Below, piece by piece: positions 25,701 through 38,738 of a DNA stretch of 64,000 nucleotides; the stretch's first letter is position 1; every line of letters starts with the position of its first letter. The notes under the pieces are model-generated. The model saw only the letters and a list, made by a program, of their open reading frames with translations, searched no databases and had not been told where the DNA came from. Source of the stretch: Prinia subflava (lineage: Eukaryota > Chordata > Aves > Passeriformes > Cisticolidae); assembly GCF_021018805.1 (NCBI RefSeq), contig NC_086248.1, positions 25,800,922 through 25,864,921 of the forward strand, written 5' to 3'. The position numbers and the translations under genes are program-made.

Positions 25701-28700
25701 CCTCAAAGTTATATAACAGTAATAAATGAGTTTTACAGAAACATCACAATAAAAAATTGCCTAAAAATTAAGATGAGCAGTTAACAGGTGTATCACAGTA
25801 TCTTCTGGGTCCTGTATGTGCTGGTTTTCATTGTAAGCCATTGTACTGGCTGATAAACCAGCAACTTCAACTCAGTTCATTTCTCAAATAATTAACAGAC
25901 TACAGTGGCTGCAAAATCAAGAAACTTGGAGAATGTGAAGTTAAACATTAGTGAATCCAAGTCTATATATTTTCCCCATTCAAGCCCTGAATGAAGTATT
26001 TGATATCTCTGACACATTGCTTACATATAGATATAGCACCAGACTGAAATAACCTGTGTTTTCTCCTGATTTTCCTAGTTAAAAAAGTATGAAGGAGGCA
26101 GTTATTCAGAAAATGAGAAACTTACTGAAGAAAAAACAATTACTTGTAATTTACTCCATCATGTTAGAGACTCTATTTTTCAACAGGTTTCAGGTTACTT
26201 TAGTTAGTAGAATAAGCCCTCGATGTTGCAATTATTTCTTTCAGGCAGAAATTAACTGTTGAAGAGAATGCGTTCACAAATAGCTTGAAGAGTAACTCAC
26301 AGCACTCAACAGTATCTACTCTTTTTTTCCACTTTCCTTGCTCTAAGTGAAGTCTTTATTCTAGAAAAAAAGAATCCATTTTTATGCATCAGAAGAATGC
26401 TCCCAGTGTCTTCAGTAAACTAAACAGATCACATAAAAAGCTAAAATATATGCAAATCTTTGCAATGCCATCATCAAATTCCTAATACACCATTAATCTC
26501 AAGTTTTATACTTGCGACCTATTTATTTTTAATGTTACTTCAGACTAGTACCTGTTTCCACAGAGATCTCATTTGAATAAAAACCCCACATCCCCAAAAC
26601 CCAACAAATATTGTTGTGGCTAGTGCTCTCCATGACTTATCTGTTCACTTCATGACATAAATGTGGTTTTCATGTGCAAACAGTACTGTATAACAGGTAA
26701 TACAAGTGTTAGTATTTCTTTTCCTTAAACACCATATATTGTAAACACAGATATGTGATAAACGAGAACAAAGTTCCTGCAGGCTTCTTATCCAAATATA
26801 AGCAATAATATGAACCATTACAGATATAATCACTCCTTGCAAAAAACAAAGAGCAGTAATGACTGCAGGACACCTGATTATGGTCAGCTGGCAACAGAAT
26901 CTCTGATTTAAGGGAAAAACTTCCTCAAAGTATCTCAAAACTGCCCAGTGTTGTTCTCCTGTAAAAATGAGTCTATTTTTGGGATATTACATCCAAGATG
27001 TAGATATCATGAATGTAACGTGTACTGGATGTGTCTATCATAGCTGCAAAAACACAGTTCAAGAGCATCATTAAAGAAAGGGGAGTGGGAGAGAGGTAGA
27101 AAAAGACCACATTTTGCATTGCTATATCTATTTATTCACACTGATAAAAACTCACTACACAGTTAGTGAAGAAGAAGCAATTAAACCTCAAAGTAACTTC
27201 CAGAAATACAAATTATTTCAGCTTACACATACAAACACCACCTTTACAACAGCATACACTAAGAGCAGTCAAACTAGCACACTGGGAAAAAAAAAACCCC
27301 AACCATTTGAAACTGAAGCTTGACCCTTAGCAACACTGAAGGCACTATTGCCAAAGTACTAAAGCATTCTTCAAATAACAACTGAATTTAACAGTGACTG
27401 CCAGAAAAGACTAAGCATAAGTGTTGCTGGTGTAACAACACAGTAACTTGAATTAAAGATAACCTCTACAACTCTCTTTAGTCTGCTCCAAGCCTTGGTT
27501 GTGGCAGTTGTAATGTGGCTCAGATGCCTTTCTTAAATGCATTAAGTAGCTTGTTCTACACCCTATCAATACATCCCTATCATCCTTTACCAGGAAATTA
27601 ACCTGTAAACAAAACTGAATTTTATTTTCTTTCTGTCATAGGAAAAAGCCATATATATGCCTTTGGGGGGGGAGGGGGGGGAATAAGACAGGGGAGCTGA
27701 TAGTGATCCTTTCTCGACATAAAATAAAAACTTAGGAGTATATTTGCATTGGGAAAAAAGTTATCTTTTTATAAAAGCCTAATGTTATACACAGTCTAGT
27801 ATAATTTTTTGTTTGTTTTTGTACAGGGTAGTACTACACATTAATAAACTAATTTTCTTATGACAATCTCTTTGGCAGTTTGTGCAATCTCTCCATACTG
27901 TCCCTATGCAACACAAATCTTTCCCATGTTGCTGATGTAGAATTAGCCATGTTTTGTCAGTTGCTATGTCACGAGAATTGCTCTTCTTAAAAGGTCCTCC
28001 TACACGTGTGCAGATGCGTGCATTCTTTATGCAACAACCATTTGGTTTCAAGTATCTCTTATTCCACAGTGACTTTCCTTAGTTCTATAAAGAAATTTGG
28101 AAAGAAAAGTGGACCTGTGAGAAAATGTACAAATACGAGGGAATAAAAATCCCGGGTTCCAAGGTGTAAGATACGTAGGTAAAGAGAGCTAGCATATTCA
28201 AACAAACACTATCAGAGAAACAGCTGAGCTGGAGAGGCTTTTCCAGTGGCTTTCAAGGTATTTGATCAGGTTCTATATTTAGGTGGTAATCCCAAGAGAG
28301 CAATAGCTACTTTTTCTTAGGGTTTCCATTTCACTAACTTTACATCAGAAGTTGCCAGCTTACTACTAAAAAAAAAGACAAAATGGTGCTTTTAGGGAAC
28401 CTATTTTACATGCAAACATTTAGGATTAAATTATTTACCCTAGAAAAGCCTTTTTTTCTAATTCTTTAAGGAAGCTTCTGGTCTTAGAGGGATGAGGGAA
28501 CATTTCAACACAAATCTACAGGCAATGTTAAGTGCTCTCAGTTAAAAAAATGCTCTTTTACTAAATGCATCCCTCTAAGACTGTACACCTTACAGTCTGC
28601 TCACAGGTGGGTTTTGGGGAAATGCAGGGGACATAGTTGAGTGGGAATCCTTTCTAGGTGAATCCCTTCACTCCTTTCCCATTTCTCTCTGACTAGAATG

Positions 28701-29589
28701 AAGGGACTTGTCCCACTGTTGTTCCAGCAGTACCTTTAGCCAAACATGACAGGCATTAAAGGGCAATGCATTCGCAGAATTTTTTATGGTTTCCAAAGTA
28801 TTTCAATGATTGATCACGTCCTTCAGTGACAAATAAAAAGTCAGACTGTTTTCTCAGAAGTTATTTTTGAGCCTCCTTCCCCAGAACAGAGCTATCAATG
28901 TTTCTGGTACCAGTTAATTCATCTCTTATGATAACATTTACAATAAAAAGTTCAAATTAATAGATGCCTCCTGTTATTAGCATTCATTTTCTTGTCTGAC
29001 TAAAAAAGTGTTTTGAGATTACAGCATTCCAAATACCTCAAAAATGCAAATAAATAATATATTATTTTAAAATATCCTTGTTTCTTAATTGCAATGAATA
29101 TCTGCTATTAAAAGTGATTTGTTTGGCAGTTTTCTCTTGACAGCTCTTACATGAAAGCAACCAAGTCTGCTATATAAATAGCTCTTTATACTGGTATCAC
29201 TTTTATTCATTCCTCTCTCTGTTTTGAATGCCATTTTTTGATAGTGGCAGAAAAAAATGGTTTTTTTTCCCCTTTTATTAATTTCTTAGGTTCCCATGCT
29301 GAGTTTCTGTATAATCTAAAACCTTAGTAACAGAGTATCCTAGACAGAACTAAGAGTATTTCTACACCTGTGAGCACTTCTTGGTATACCTGAATCACTT
29401 CTAAATTCACTACTTGCATACATACAACAAAGATATATAAGAGCACTGAAGTTACTTAACCCACTCAGAAATCTGAATCTTCAGCTGGCAATCTCTTATT
29501 GAACTCAGAGCTATTGCAACTAGATTACTAGTAATTAAAAAAACAAAAACCTGCTAAAAAACCCTACAAGCAACTTTAAAGATACTGTG
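22713..29589. other. Intron, G tract only
   Basis: Almost 7 kb with no recognisable insertion except the G tract at 27662. The lack of mobile elements is notable relative to the right half. Confidence 0.5.
27662..27683 (+). repeat. Poly(G) tract with quadruplex potential
   Basis: Two runs of eight or more G separated by a single A. This is the most G-dense stretch in the left half of the window. Confidence 0.85.
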
Positions 29590-29988
29590 TTTTAATGGGC
29601 TGCAGCCAAGTACAGTTTGAACCCCCTCTATCTGTACAGCCTCTCTAGGCATCCTGCTCCTTACTTCACTGTTCCCATGCTGATAAAGTTTATCCTTTTA
29701 TCCAGTCTGAACATTTCTTGTTTCAAGCTATACCTGCTCCCTTTTATTCAACCCCAAGATCCACCACTGTGAAGTGTCTCCTCAACAACTTCCCTGCAAA
29801 CAGTAGGGAAGCAGCCTTAGGTCCCCTGGAGACAACTCTTCCTCTTATCAGTCCAGTACCCTTAGCATCTCCACACGGAGCACATGCTCCAGCCAGTGGT
29901 GATCCTAGCAGTCCTCCTCTGAACTCGTTTGACTGTCTTCCTTATAGCTGGAAAATTAAAATTAGACACAGAAATGTAGGCAATCATT
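29590..29988 (-). mobile_element. Old CR1 fragment, reverse orientation
   Basis: Several reverse-complement CR1 blocks survive in order: tatccagtctgaacatttc, ccactgtgaagtgtctcctc, ccttaggtcccctggagac, gcacatgctccagccagtg, and ctcctctgaactcgtttgac. Divergence is high. The open frame starting at 29718 is a by-product. Confidence 0.6.
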
Positions 29989-32900
29989 TTCTACTGGCAG
30001 CAGAACACATTGGTTGCCCCATCATCTTTCCTTTCCCAGCTTACATATCCCTTATCTTGAATGTGAAGAAAATATCTGCGGTTTCACTCTAGGGCAGTCT
30101 GAGTCAACTTTCGGACTAAGAGGACAAATGCAGCTTTGTGGAGCACTGATGCTCCTAGCTCTGCTCCTGCAGACACAACTGGCTCTGCGCACTTGGTCTG
30201 TGAGCTTCAGCCTGAGCCTAACAAATCCCTGCAGAGACATGGTGTGTTCTGGTGATCTGCTCCTGGGGGAAAAAAGTTAGAATTTTTTCTCTTCACTGAG
30301 GGGAACAATCATGAGAGGATTTGTAGAGATTCCCTGCTCCCTGTATGTCATCCTTCTGGTATATCCATGAGAGAACACTTTCTTTTTCTGTACCCATCAT
30401 CCTGTTCTCTTCTTCTGAAAAGGAATCCTTTAAAAACAAAACAAAACAAAACAAAACAAAACAAAACAAAACAAAACAAAACACAACAACGAAAAATATC
30501 TAAAACTTTGAAAGCTTTGTTTTTGTTTTCCACTTTTTCCCCATCATCTCTTTCCTCCAATGACATTCCAAACACCATGATATTAAGTGCTCTGAAAGTC
30601 ATCTTTGCCTTTTCATGCTTGTATCATTTCTACAATATCAAAAAATGTGACAAATGCAATCATACCTGAAAGAAATAAACCATCTCTTCTTGCAGAGGCT
30701 GAAGGAATAATAAAACATGATTTGTACTAGCACTAAGCTAATTACAGTGACACCACTCCTGCGCTACAGCTCTGTTAGTGTCAGCACTTACTCATTCCAG
30801 GGTTTATAATTCTGCTCTACCTTAGTTAGCTACTCTTACAGGAGTGCACAACACAGTTGTTAATGGCTTCATTAGTGACATTTTCCTAAAAATGGCTTAG
30901 ATTTTAAAGTACTTTTAAATTTTGTAACTCCCTTGTCTGCTACAGGGTGCAAATGACAAGCACCTTGTAACTAAAGCAAGACAATTCAGTAAGACAAAAC
31001 CCATCCAAAATAAGATTTATATGCTTAGACTTAAAAGTGCTTATTTTTGCAAAGTTTAGAGAAAATAGTTGCTGTATATAATAACTATCTTCACTATCTT
31101 CCCACCCAGACATGATATTAGGGTTTCCTGGAAAACTGAGGTTTCCATTAAAGAAATATCTAAATATTATCATGAGTAAGAAGAGAATTTCATAAACAGC
31201 AAATGTCAGGTGAAGTTTTGGCTATAAAGACACCAAACATCAGTGTTTTAAATTTCATATGTGACCACATTTATATAGAAAACATGCTGGGATTTCTGGT
31301 GTCTGTTAAAGTACTTGGATACTTTGGAAATCTGCAGATAACCTGCCCACTTAAGTATGTGGATTATTTTAGGCAATATGACAAATTCACTGGACATGCT
31401 TCACTGAGAATGCAGACTCCTGGGTCTGAAAATTTCCAAAACAAAAAAGTGCTGTCTTGCATCATGCTGGGACATGACATAAAACATGGTCTTAATTATA
31501 TCCACTTTCTTATTTAGATATAAAGTTACACATTTACGGTATCTGGTACGCATGTGAGTAACTGAGGTAAAGTTTTACAGCTTACATAGAAAAAAATTTT
31601 ATTTCTTTCGAAGTCTGCTTTCACTCAATGATAAAAATAAGTATTTAAAGCAAGGTGATAAGGAACAGCCTAAGACTATACAATCTGAAACAATATTCCC
31701 ATTATATAAGAAAAAAAAAGGCAATAATTCATTGCTGGTAAAAGCAGTAATAAATTGTTCCCTTTCAGAAAAAAAAAAGGATTTTTCTGGCTTTCTGCAA
31801 CCCATCAGGTTTTTTTCCTCAATAAATGACAGAGAAAGAACTTGTTCAAAACTAACATTAGATTTCTTTAACTTCTGAGAAACATATTAATTCTTATTAT
31901 CATTACTGAACAATTCTCTATAGCCTGTATAATTTTTCTTTTAATATTGCATTAAGCATTGCTTCAGTGCATTTTCTTGGGTACAAATAACCAGGTGAAG
32001 AAGATCTTATTCTGTCTTGCAGTGTTGACATAGACAATAAACAGTTTCTCTCATCACAAGATGGTCTATCAGCTTGGAAACCAGTGATTAGTGAGCAAAT
32101 GGTGTGCAGCTATGCTGTGTATGCCATCATATACATTTCTGGTAGCAGAGTAAGTCATGGGTGACAGTATTTACCTTTGTGCTACCCACTCTTTACCTCA
32201 GTAGCAGGATTATGATCTCAAAATGTAGATGGAAACATTTTTGCTACAGTTGTCATCTGTTCTAAATTCATCCTGTTGGAACAAAACTGTGACTTCCTAT
32301 CTAGGAAAAGTGACAGAAGAATTGTCTCCTCCTTGTCTTCTTTTAAGAGCATATGAGTGACAGAACTATGAATTGCTACATTTCTTGAAATGAAAGAGTG
32401 ATGGCATGGTTTCCTCCCAGTTTGTAGTATTTTTCTTCTGACTCACAATCCCAAACCCTGGATATGTAACAGTTAAAAAACCCCACAGATAACCTGGGGT
32501 AGCCACAGATAAATTGATGGTTCTACTGTTAATAGAAAATATAAATCTATCAAGTGAACATGCCTGCAATTGATGCTTTGTGCTCCTGAAAATGTTTATA
32601 TACTGATGCTACTACCAAGCTACGTAGGCTGAAAATGGAAGGTATATTTTTTATAAGTTTTGATAAAAAACACACACAGACGTATATGTATGTATTCTAA
32701 TTAAGCATTAGATACATTTATGATACAGATATCTTCACTATGAGAGCACATCCTTTGCATTTGCATTATGTGAAAGTGTTACCTGTTTATTTTGTTGGCT
32801 CAATGTGAGTAAAAAGCAAAACAGGAAAGAAGGTGGCTGAGGTCAAACATGCTCTATCTAGGCTAAAGAGCTGCAACTCAGAAAGTAAGAGCATTTTCAG

Positions 32901-34336
32901 CATAAATTTCTTTCATTACCATACTCCTCTATATAGCAACATGTTTTAAAGTTTTCTGATGATATGTGGGAAGCTCGAGAAACAAGGAGAAATCGACCAA
33001 AATCTATGACCTTGCAAAGGAGTTGTAAGACCATTCAAAGGACAATCTTGAAGAAGAGAGAAATCTTGTCACTGAACTAACTGGTCCAGAAAATTCACAT
33101 TCACTCTGCTTGGGGCACACAGGCTCTGGAGATGGCTGCTAGTATGTCCTTGTTGCTGTAATTGACCTTCTCCTTTGTAAGGAGACACACATGACCCATA
33201 GGGCCATGTAATTTCCAAGACTTTCATAGAGAATCAAGGCAAGGTTATAATCTACCTTGTGCAGTCTTTTTCCCTAGTAACTATTAACCTCAAAGCTTAC
33301 TGCAACTCTGTTTGAAACAAGAGCCTATTTCAAAGACAAGCAGGATCTTTGAAGTTTGGAGAGTACATAGAGCTGGATAGAAAAACATGTTCAAACTGAG
33401 GCAAAGGCTGTGCCTTATGCTCATGTCATAAGAGATTTGAAAATCCACAGAAGACAAAATTTTTGTTGTTATACCCATCAGCACAACATCTGATCAGAGC
33501 TCACAGCTAAGTAAAAGACACAGATGTTGTCAAAAAGCTCCCTTAGCTCTGAAGTTCAAGGAACTGCTTGTGTACTTAGGTACCACCAAAACCTGAATTG
33601 TTCTGTGAGCTGTATTACTTCCTGCCTAGTCATAAAGTCCAGTACAAAAGGATCAAGGCAGAGTATTATCTCTTGTGTTAATATTTTATAAGCAATTTTC
33701 AAAATTAGATGAGAGTTATTATAAATTACATTAATGACTACTTTGAAGTGACCTTGTAACACTACTTGAACAGAGGGAAAAGCCTAAAGAGCCACAGAAA
33801 AGATTTCATCTTCAGCTTCAAGAGGTAAAAACATACTTCAGGAGTGTCTGTGTAAGACAAAACAATATATTTGCTTTCAAGAACTGATTAGCCCACACAG
33901 ATCCTGCAGTTACAAAATGTTTGATCAGTTTAGACTAGAATAATGAAGGCATATGAAAAAATGACCAGCAACTACCTGTTGCAGTAATTTTGAAAAATCC
34001 GATATACATTTTTTCCTCTAAATATTGGATCTTTTTTCTTTCTTTTGAAAGGAAGTAAATATTTATTTTAATAGCAACTTTAAGAAGTTTCCAAAACATT
34101 CTTTTAGCCCTACTACTTTGCTTAAAGTTATCAGTTTAATGTTCTTTCATTCTCCACTAACACTTAAGAAGACTGTAGCATAAAAAATAGAAAGACATTT
34201 ATATTGTACTATATTTCATTATTAAAAACATTACTACCATTATTATCATTATTTAAAATGTATATTAAATAGTACCACAACTAAAATAAGCAAAATTTCA
34301 CATCATATATGATAGCAGTATTTCAAATGGAAAAGC
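29989..34336. other. Intron, one microsatellite
   Basis: Contains the (AAAAC)n array. Otherwise no element was recognised. Confidence 0.5.
30432..30484 (+). repeat. (AAAAC)n microsatellite, about ten units
   Basis: A nearly pure pentanucleotide array. It explains three long low-complexity open frames across it on both strands. Confidence 0.97.
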
Positions 34337-34465
34337 TGTATTGGATATGGCTGGCTGGAATTAATTTTCTTCATAACAGACATTGAGGTGCTGTGTTTGG
34401 GATTTGTACTAGAAGAAGTGTTGATAGCACACCAATGTTCTACTTATTGCTTACAGACATTATGA
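34337..34465 (+). mobile_element. LTR fragment (5' part)
   Basis: TGTATTGGATATGGCTGGC, then ttaattttcttcataaca and gtgttgatagcac, align with the start of the complete LTR at 37986-38517 in the same orientation. Similarity fades after about 130 bp, so this copy is 3'-truncated. Confidence 0.7.
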
Positions 34466-37400
34466 GTTTTTTAAACTTGAATTTTTAAGGACAGAGAAAA
34501 GCCCAGACATGTAATCTGCTATAAAGTCTTTTCTTCTACTGCCTTGCAATTTTTAAGATGTTGATGTTGTAAATGCCAGCTAATGTAGCTGGCAACTGCT
34601 CCACTTAAAAGCTAGAAGGAAAAAAAGTAGCAACAAGTCCCCCAAACGTGATCAAAACAGTTGATCTTTTGATCAGTACACTGCTGGTCAGTACACCACT
34701 GGTTTAGTTCTGCTCCTGCTGAAGTCAAGGGTACTGTGAGAAATCTCACTCTAACCCATAGTCTGCTTTACAGTCCTCATGAAGCATAGGTCCAGTTTGA
34801 AAGCTTTAGTACATATGATTCAGTGTATTTAGGCACACATTTTTACTGTTCACTACATTTTTAAGAACTTTACCTCACTTCCACTTATCTGTGTTGCTTT
34901 TAAGAAGCAACACAGGTAAGTGGAAGTGAGGTAGATTCTATTTCTTATAAATCACCAACAGACTTCCTTGCTGAACAACCCTCACATTCCAAAAGCAGAT
35001 TCCTTTGAAAATACTGAACTTGTACTGATGATATTGAAGACAAAAATCATCCATTAATACCAAGAGTAGAGAAAGAAACAATGTTTCTGTGATTGCAAAG
35101 GAAACTCCTAATATCTTTAGGTGTAATTTGAGCATATGTCCACAATCAATCACATACAACCAGTGTACCATTAACATGAAATCATGCTCCTGATTAGAGC
35201 TGTTGCCTTTACTCCGGTAAATTCCTGCCCACTCTCACACTTATTTTATTAAAGCTGTGTTATGAATTATATTTTTCTTGCCCCTTAAATAGAAATAGTA
35301 ATGAAGAATAGAGAGGAATATAAGAGTTTTGGTGGCTTAGAAAACATGAGTCATGATCAACACTCCCAACGGAGAGTGGCTAAAATTTGTCTGTATTTCA
35401 CACAGTTGCTACCAACATTCTCCTGCTCATATTTTTATTTGTCCTGTTTTCTAGTTACATTGTGTTTTCTAGACTGTCAGCTCCTTGGAGAAAGACTAGC
35501 ATGCTTATTAAGTGTATTGAGTACAAAGAGTGTCTCCATCTTAGTTTTGGGCTTTGAGTGCTCTGCAATACGAAATGGTAAATTCTAACAACTCTAAAAG
35601 TCTGCCTTGAAATATGGAAGGCAATACCACATTCCACTGTAACAGCACTGAGGAAATCCCAGTAAATCACTAAGCATCAATTTAGTGTCCCTGCTTGTAA
35701 TTTCAATAATGAGTTTAAGGAAGAAAACAGTAAAGGATGAAGGGTGAACTAAGTATTTTCATGTATAAATAAAGGGAAGATACCCCGTGAGAAATCTTTC
35801 ACCATCATGCAATCACAAAAAGGCAGGGAAAGAATTTCTGATGTTGGGAATATTTTTTTGTACTACTTGTTTGTAACTATATTAATGCTGCTTTAATTAC
35901 ATTGCTAAAGATTTATACAGCCACAGATAGTTAAATGAAATAGAAAGGCAAATCTCTACATTATATCTGGAATACACTTTATTCTTTGCAGTCAGGAACT
36001 ATTTTATGAAACAATTTTTAAAGAGGTCCATACAGAGCAACATTTCTGAGCATGATAAAGAAGGTAGTTAATGCTGAGGGAGCTGATTTCAACAGCAGTG
36101 TTATGAAAACAATTAAAGCATTAACAAAAATGGGGACAGAAATTAGTTTACATATTAAAAGGTATTTCCTGTAACTATTCAAGAGCTCTGCAAGATTGGT
36201 GTCAGCTCTAGAAGCATTAGATTCAGGGTCCATTTCCTGAACTTACCTGGAAAAGGTAAGTAGAGAGATGGATGAAAGATCAGGTCCTATGTAAGCCAGG
36301 GAAAAAACAAAAAAAATCTGTGTGATATTTTTTCATGTATTTTACTGAAAGTACAGTTAAAATATTTGTCTGGGTTTTCCAAATGTCTATTGTCATTAAA
36401 TGGAACAGAAGAGTCATATCTATTATGGGTTTTGATACAATCAGAAATGCTGAAAAACTGCACTGAATAGCAGAATTGCACCACTTGCAAGAAAATGTTG
36501 GAGAAGTAGAATGAGATTTTGAGGCTTGAGAGGTTTTACCTTTTCTCTCAGCTGACGTACAGAAAGATATTTTTCTAAGTTTTCTCTCTTCAATTGTTCA
36601 CATATTTGATTTCACTTTTCATTATTAGTTGGACAATTCATACAGAAGTGATTCCAAGAAAATATCTTGGTTACAGCTATTTATTTGGAGTAAAAACGTC
36701 AACAATACTGAAAAACTGTAATTTGAACTTTGAAATATTTCTGGTAGACTATTTGAAATATAATTAATGATCAAAATGGAGACTCAACATTAACAGGGTA
36801 TTCAGTAATAAGCAGAAATGAGATATGAGAAAATTCAAAAGATCCTTCAAATATCTGAGTGCTTAATAGAGCCTGGTCTTTCACCATGGAATAATATTTA
36901 TTCAAGTATGTTTTTTATTAGATTTTTATGAACCTTAAGTACTAAAACACTTTATATAAATTTTCTGGAATAATTTCTGTATATCAGTGACTCCAGAAAC
37001 TGAAATTTAATGAAAAAATCAAATACTAATGAATTCCAGATTAAACACAGGACCTAAAGAAATTTTTGCACCTATTATTCCTGGTGTTGTGTAGATCAGA
37101 GATTCTGAGTGACAATTACACTTGAATATGAAAATTAAATTGACCTCAAATAAAAAGGAATTTTGAAACTCCCACACACATTTATAAAGCAAAAAGCATT
37201 ATTTTGTTACAAAGATGCATTTCAGTTATTTCATTAAGACCAGGTAGGGATAGAAATCTTTCAGGTGAAATCTTTAGATTTAATTTGGCATCAGTCTAAA
37301 TTCTAGTATCTTGCCAAGTATAAAGGCTTTTTTTGTCTTACACAGGAGAAAATAAATACTGTCAGGGCTAGTAAAAATCTCCATTCTGTAGTTAGATACT

Positions 37401-37980
37401 TAGCTCTTTTTCTCTTATAAAAGTGTTGGAGTTTTTTTAGTCTCCTGAAACATCTACAGGATTAGTGACAGATCAAACGTTTCTTCTGCCTTATGCAATA
37501 ACAAGGTACTTATTTCATTAAAACAATATAAATCACAGAGAGAAGTCATGGCTACTCATTCAGCTCACTAACAGCTCAGGTTCCACTTCCCTTTGAAATT
37601 TTCTCTTTTCTTATTGTTCCATTTAATGGACACATTGGTGTATCTTACTCTTCCTATCTTACTTAAAAGTGAAACACACAAATCACCTGCAGATGATTAA
37701 TATGACAACTGCTGGTTTGAAAGCTCAACAGCAACCATCATGTTTGAGAGAAACAAAGCATGAAAGAATGAGAATGCTAAATAAAAATCATATTACTTGT
37801 CTGAGTTAGATGTTAAGGACAGAATAATAACAGAAATAATGACAGAAAAGTTCACCCTTCACAATGAATTCTTTAGCACTACTGAGTTTGTCTGAGTTAT
37901 TTGCTTAAAGCCATGAGTTTATAAAGCATAAAACAATATAAATTAATAATATTTGGCACTGAATCTTTAAAATAGCAACA
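34466..37980. other. Intron, one hairpin
   Basis: Contains the hairpin at 34871. A 7-bp inverted repeat (acttacc/ggtaagt) lies near 36241-36261. Nothing else was recognised. Confidence 0.5.
34871..34933. repeat. Near-perfect 29-bp hairpin with 5-base loop
   Basis: Arms 34871-34899 and 34905-34933 are complementary except at one position, a U-G wobble in the plus-strand transcript. The loop is ttaag. The right arm contains cag/gtaagt, a consensus 5' splice site. Confidence 0.9.
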
Positions 37981-37985
37981 GATGC

Positions 37986-38517
37986 TGTCCTGCTTTTGGC
38001 TGGGGTAGAGATCATTTCTTTGGAAGTCTGGGGCTGTGTTTTGGATTTGTGCTGGAAACAATGTTGATAAAATACAGATGTTTTTGATATCACTGAGCAG
38101 AATTTACAGCATCAAGGCTTTTCTGCTCCTCATCCCAGCTGACCTGTGAGGAGGCTGGGGGTTCTCAAGGAGCTGGGAGGAGACACAGCTGATCCCAGAT
38201 ACCAATGGGATATCCCAAACCACAGAGTGTCATGCCCAGCATATGAAAGTGGGAAAAGGAGGAGCCATTTTGTCTTCCCAAGTCACCATTAAACATGATG
38301 GGACCTGCTCTGTGGGGATGGCTGAACACCTATCTATCCATGGGGGAGCAGTGAAGACATTCCTGATTTTGCTTTGCTTCCATGCACAACTTTTGCTTTA
38401 GCTATTAGAGTCTCTCGTCTCAACCCACTGTCACTATCCCGTCTCTCTCCCACCCCATGGGTGTAGGAGTGAGCATCTGCATGGGGCTTGGTTGCTGCTT
38501 GAGGTCAAACCAAGACA
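37986..38517 (+). mobile_element. Solo LTR with 5-bp target duplication
   Basis: A 532-bp element starting TGTCCTGCTTTTGGCTGGGG and ending ggtcaaaccaagaca. It is flanked by GATGC at 37981-37985 and at 38518-38522. Internal blocks such as cagcatatgaaagtggg, cttcccaagtcacca and tctcaacccac are those of a common avian ERV LTR. Opposite in orientation to KHDRBS2. No internal viral genes. Confidence 0.88.
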
Positions 38518-38632
38518 GATGCACTGCAATATTTGAAACTTTTATACACATACTGTTTATTTTTCACTTGTAAGCTAGTTCATATATCTGCAGTCACAGA
38601 AAGCAAAAGAAATTAACAAATGGAGCCATTCC

Positions 38633-38738
38633 TTCACAGAATCACAGAAACATTGGGTTGGAAGAGACCTCCAGGATCAAGTCCAACCCTAACCCTAACC
38701 TCAATGGCTGAAACCCAGCTATGCTGAAGCCAGGGATA
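38633..38738 (-). mobile_element. Short CR1 3' end, reverse orientation
   Basis: Cacagaatcacagaaacatt, then gggttggaagagacctccagg and aagtccaaccc, is the complement of the CR1 terminus. It contains a short telomere-like run at 38685-38700. Confidence 0.85.

Noticed and set aside
30293..30669. Low-complexity frames with Phe/Cys/Val or Lys/Asn/Gln repeats
   Set aside because: They are direct translations of the (AAAAC)n microsatellite.
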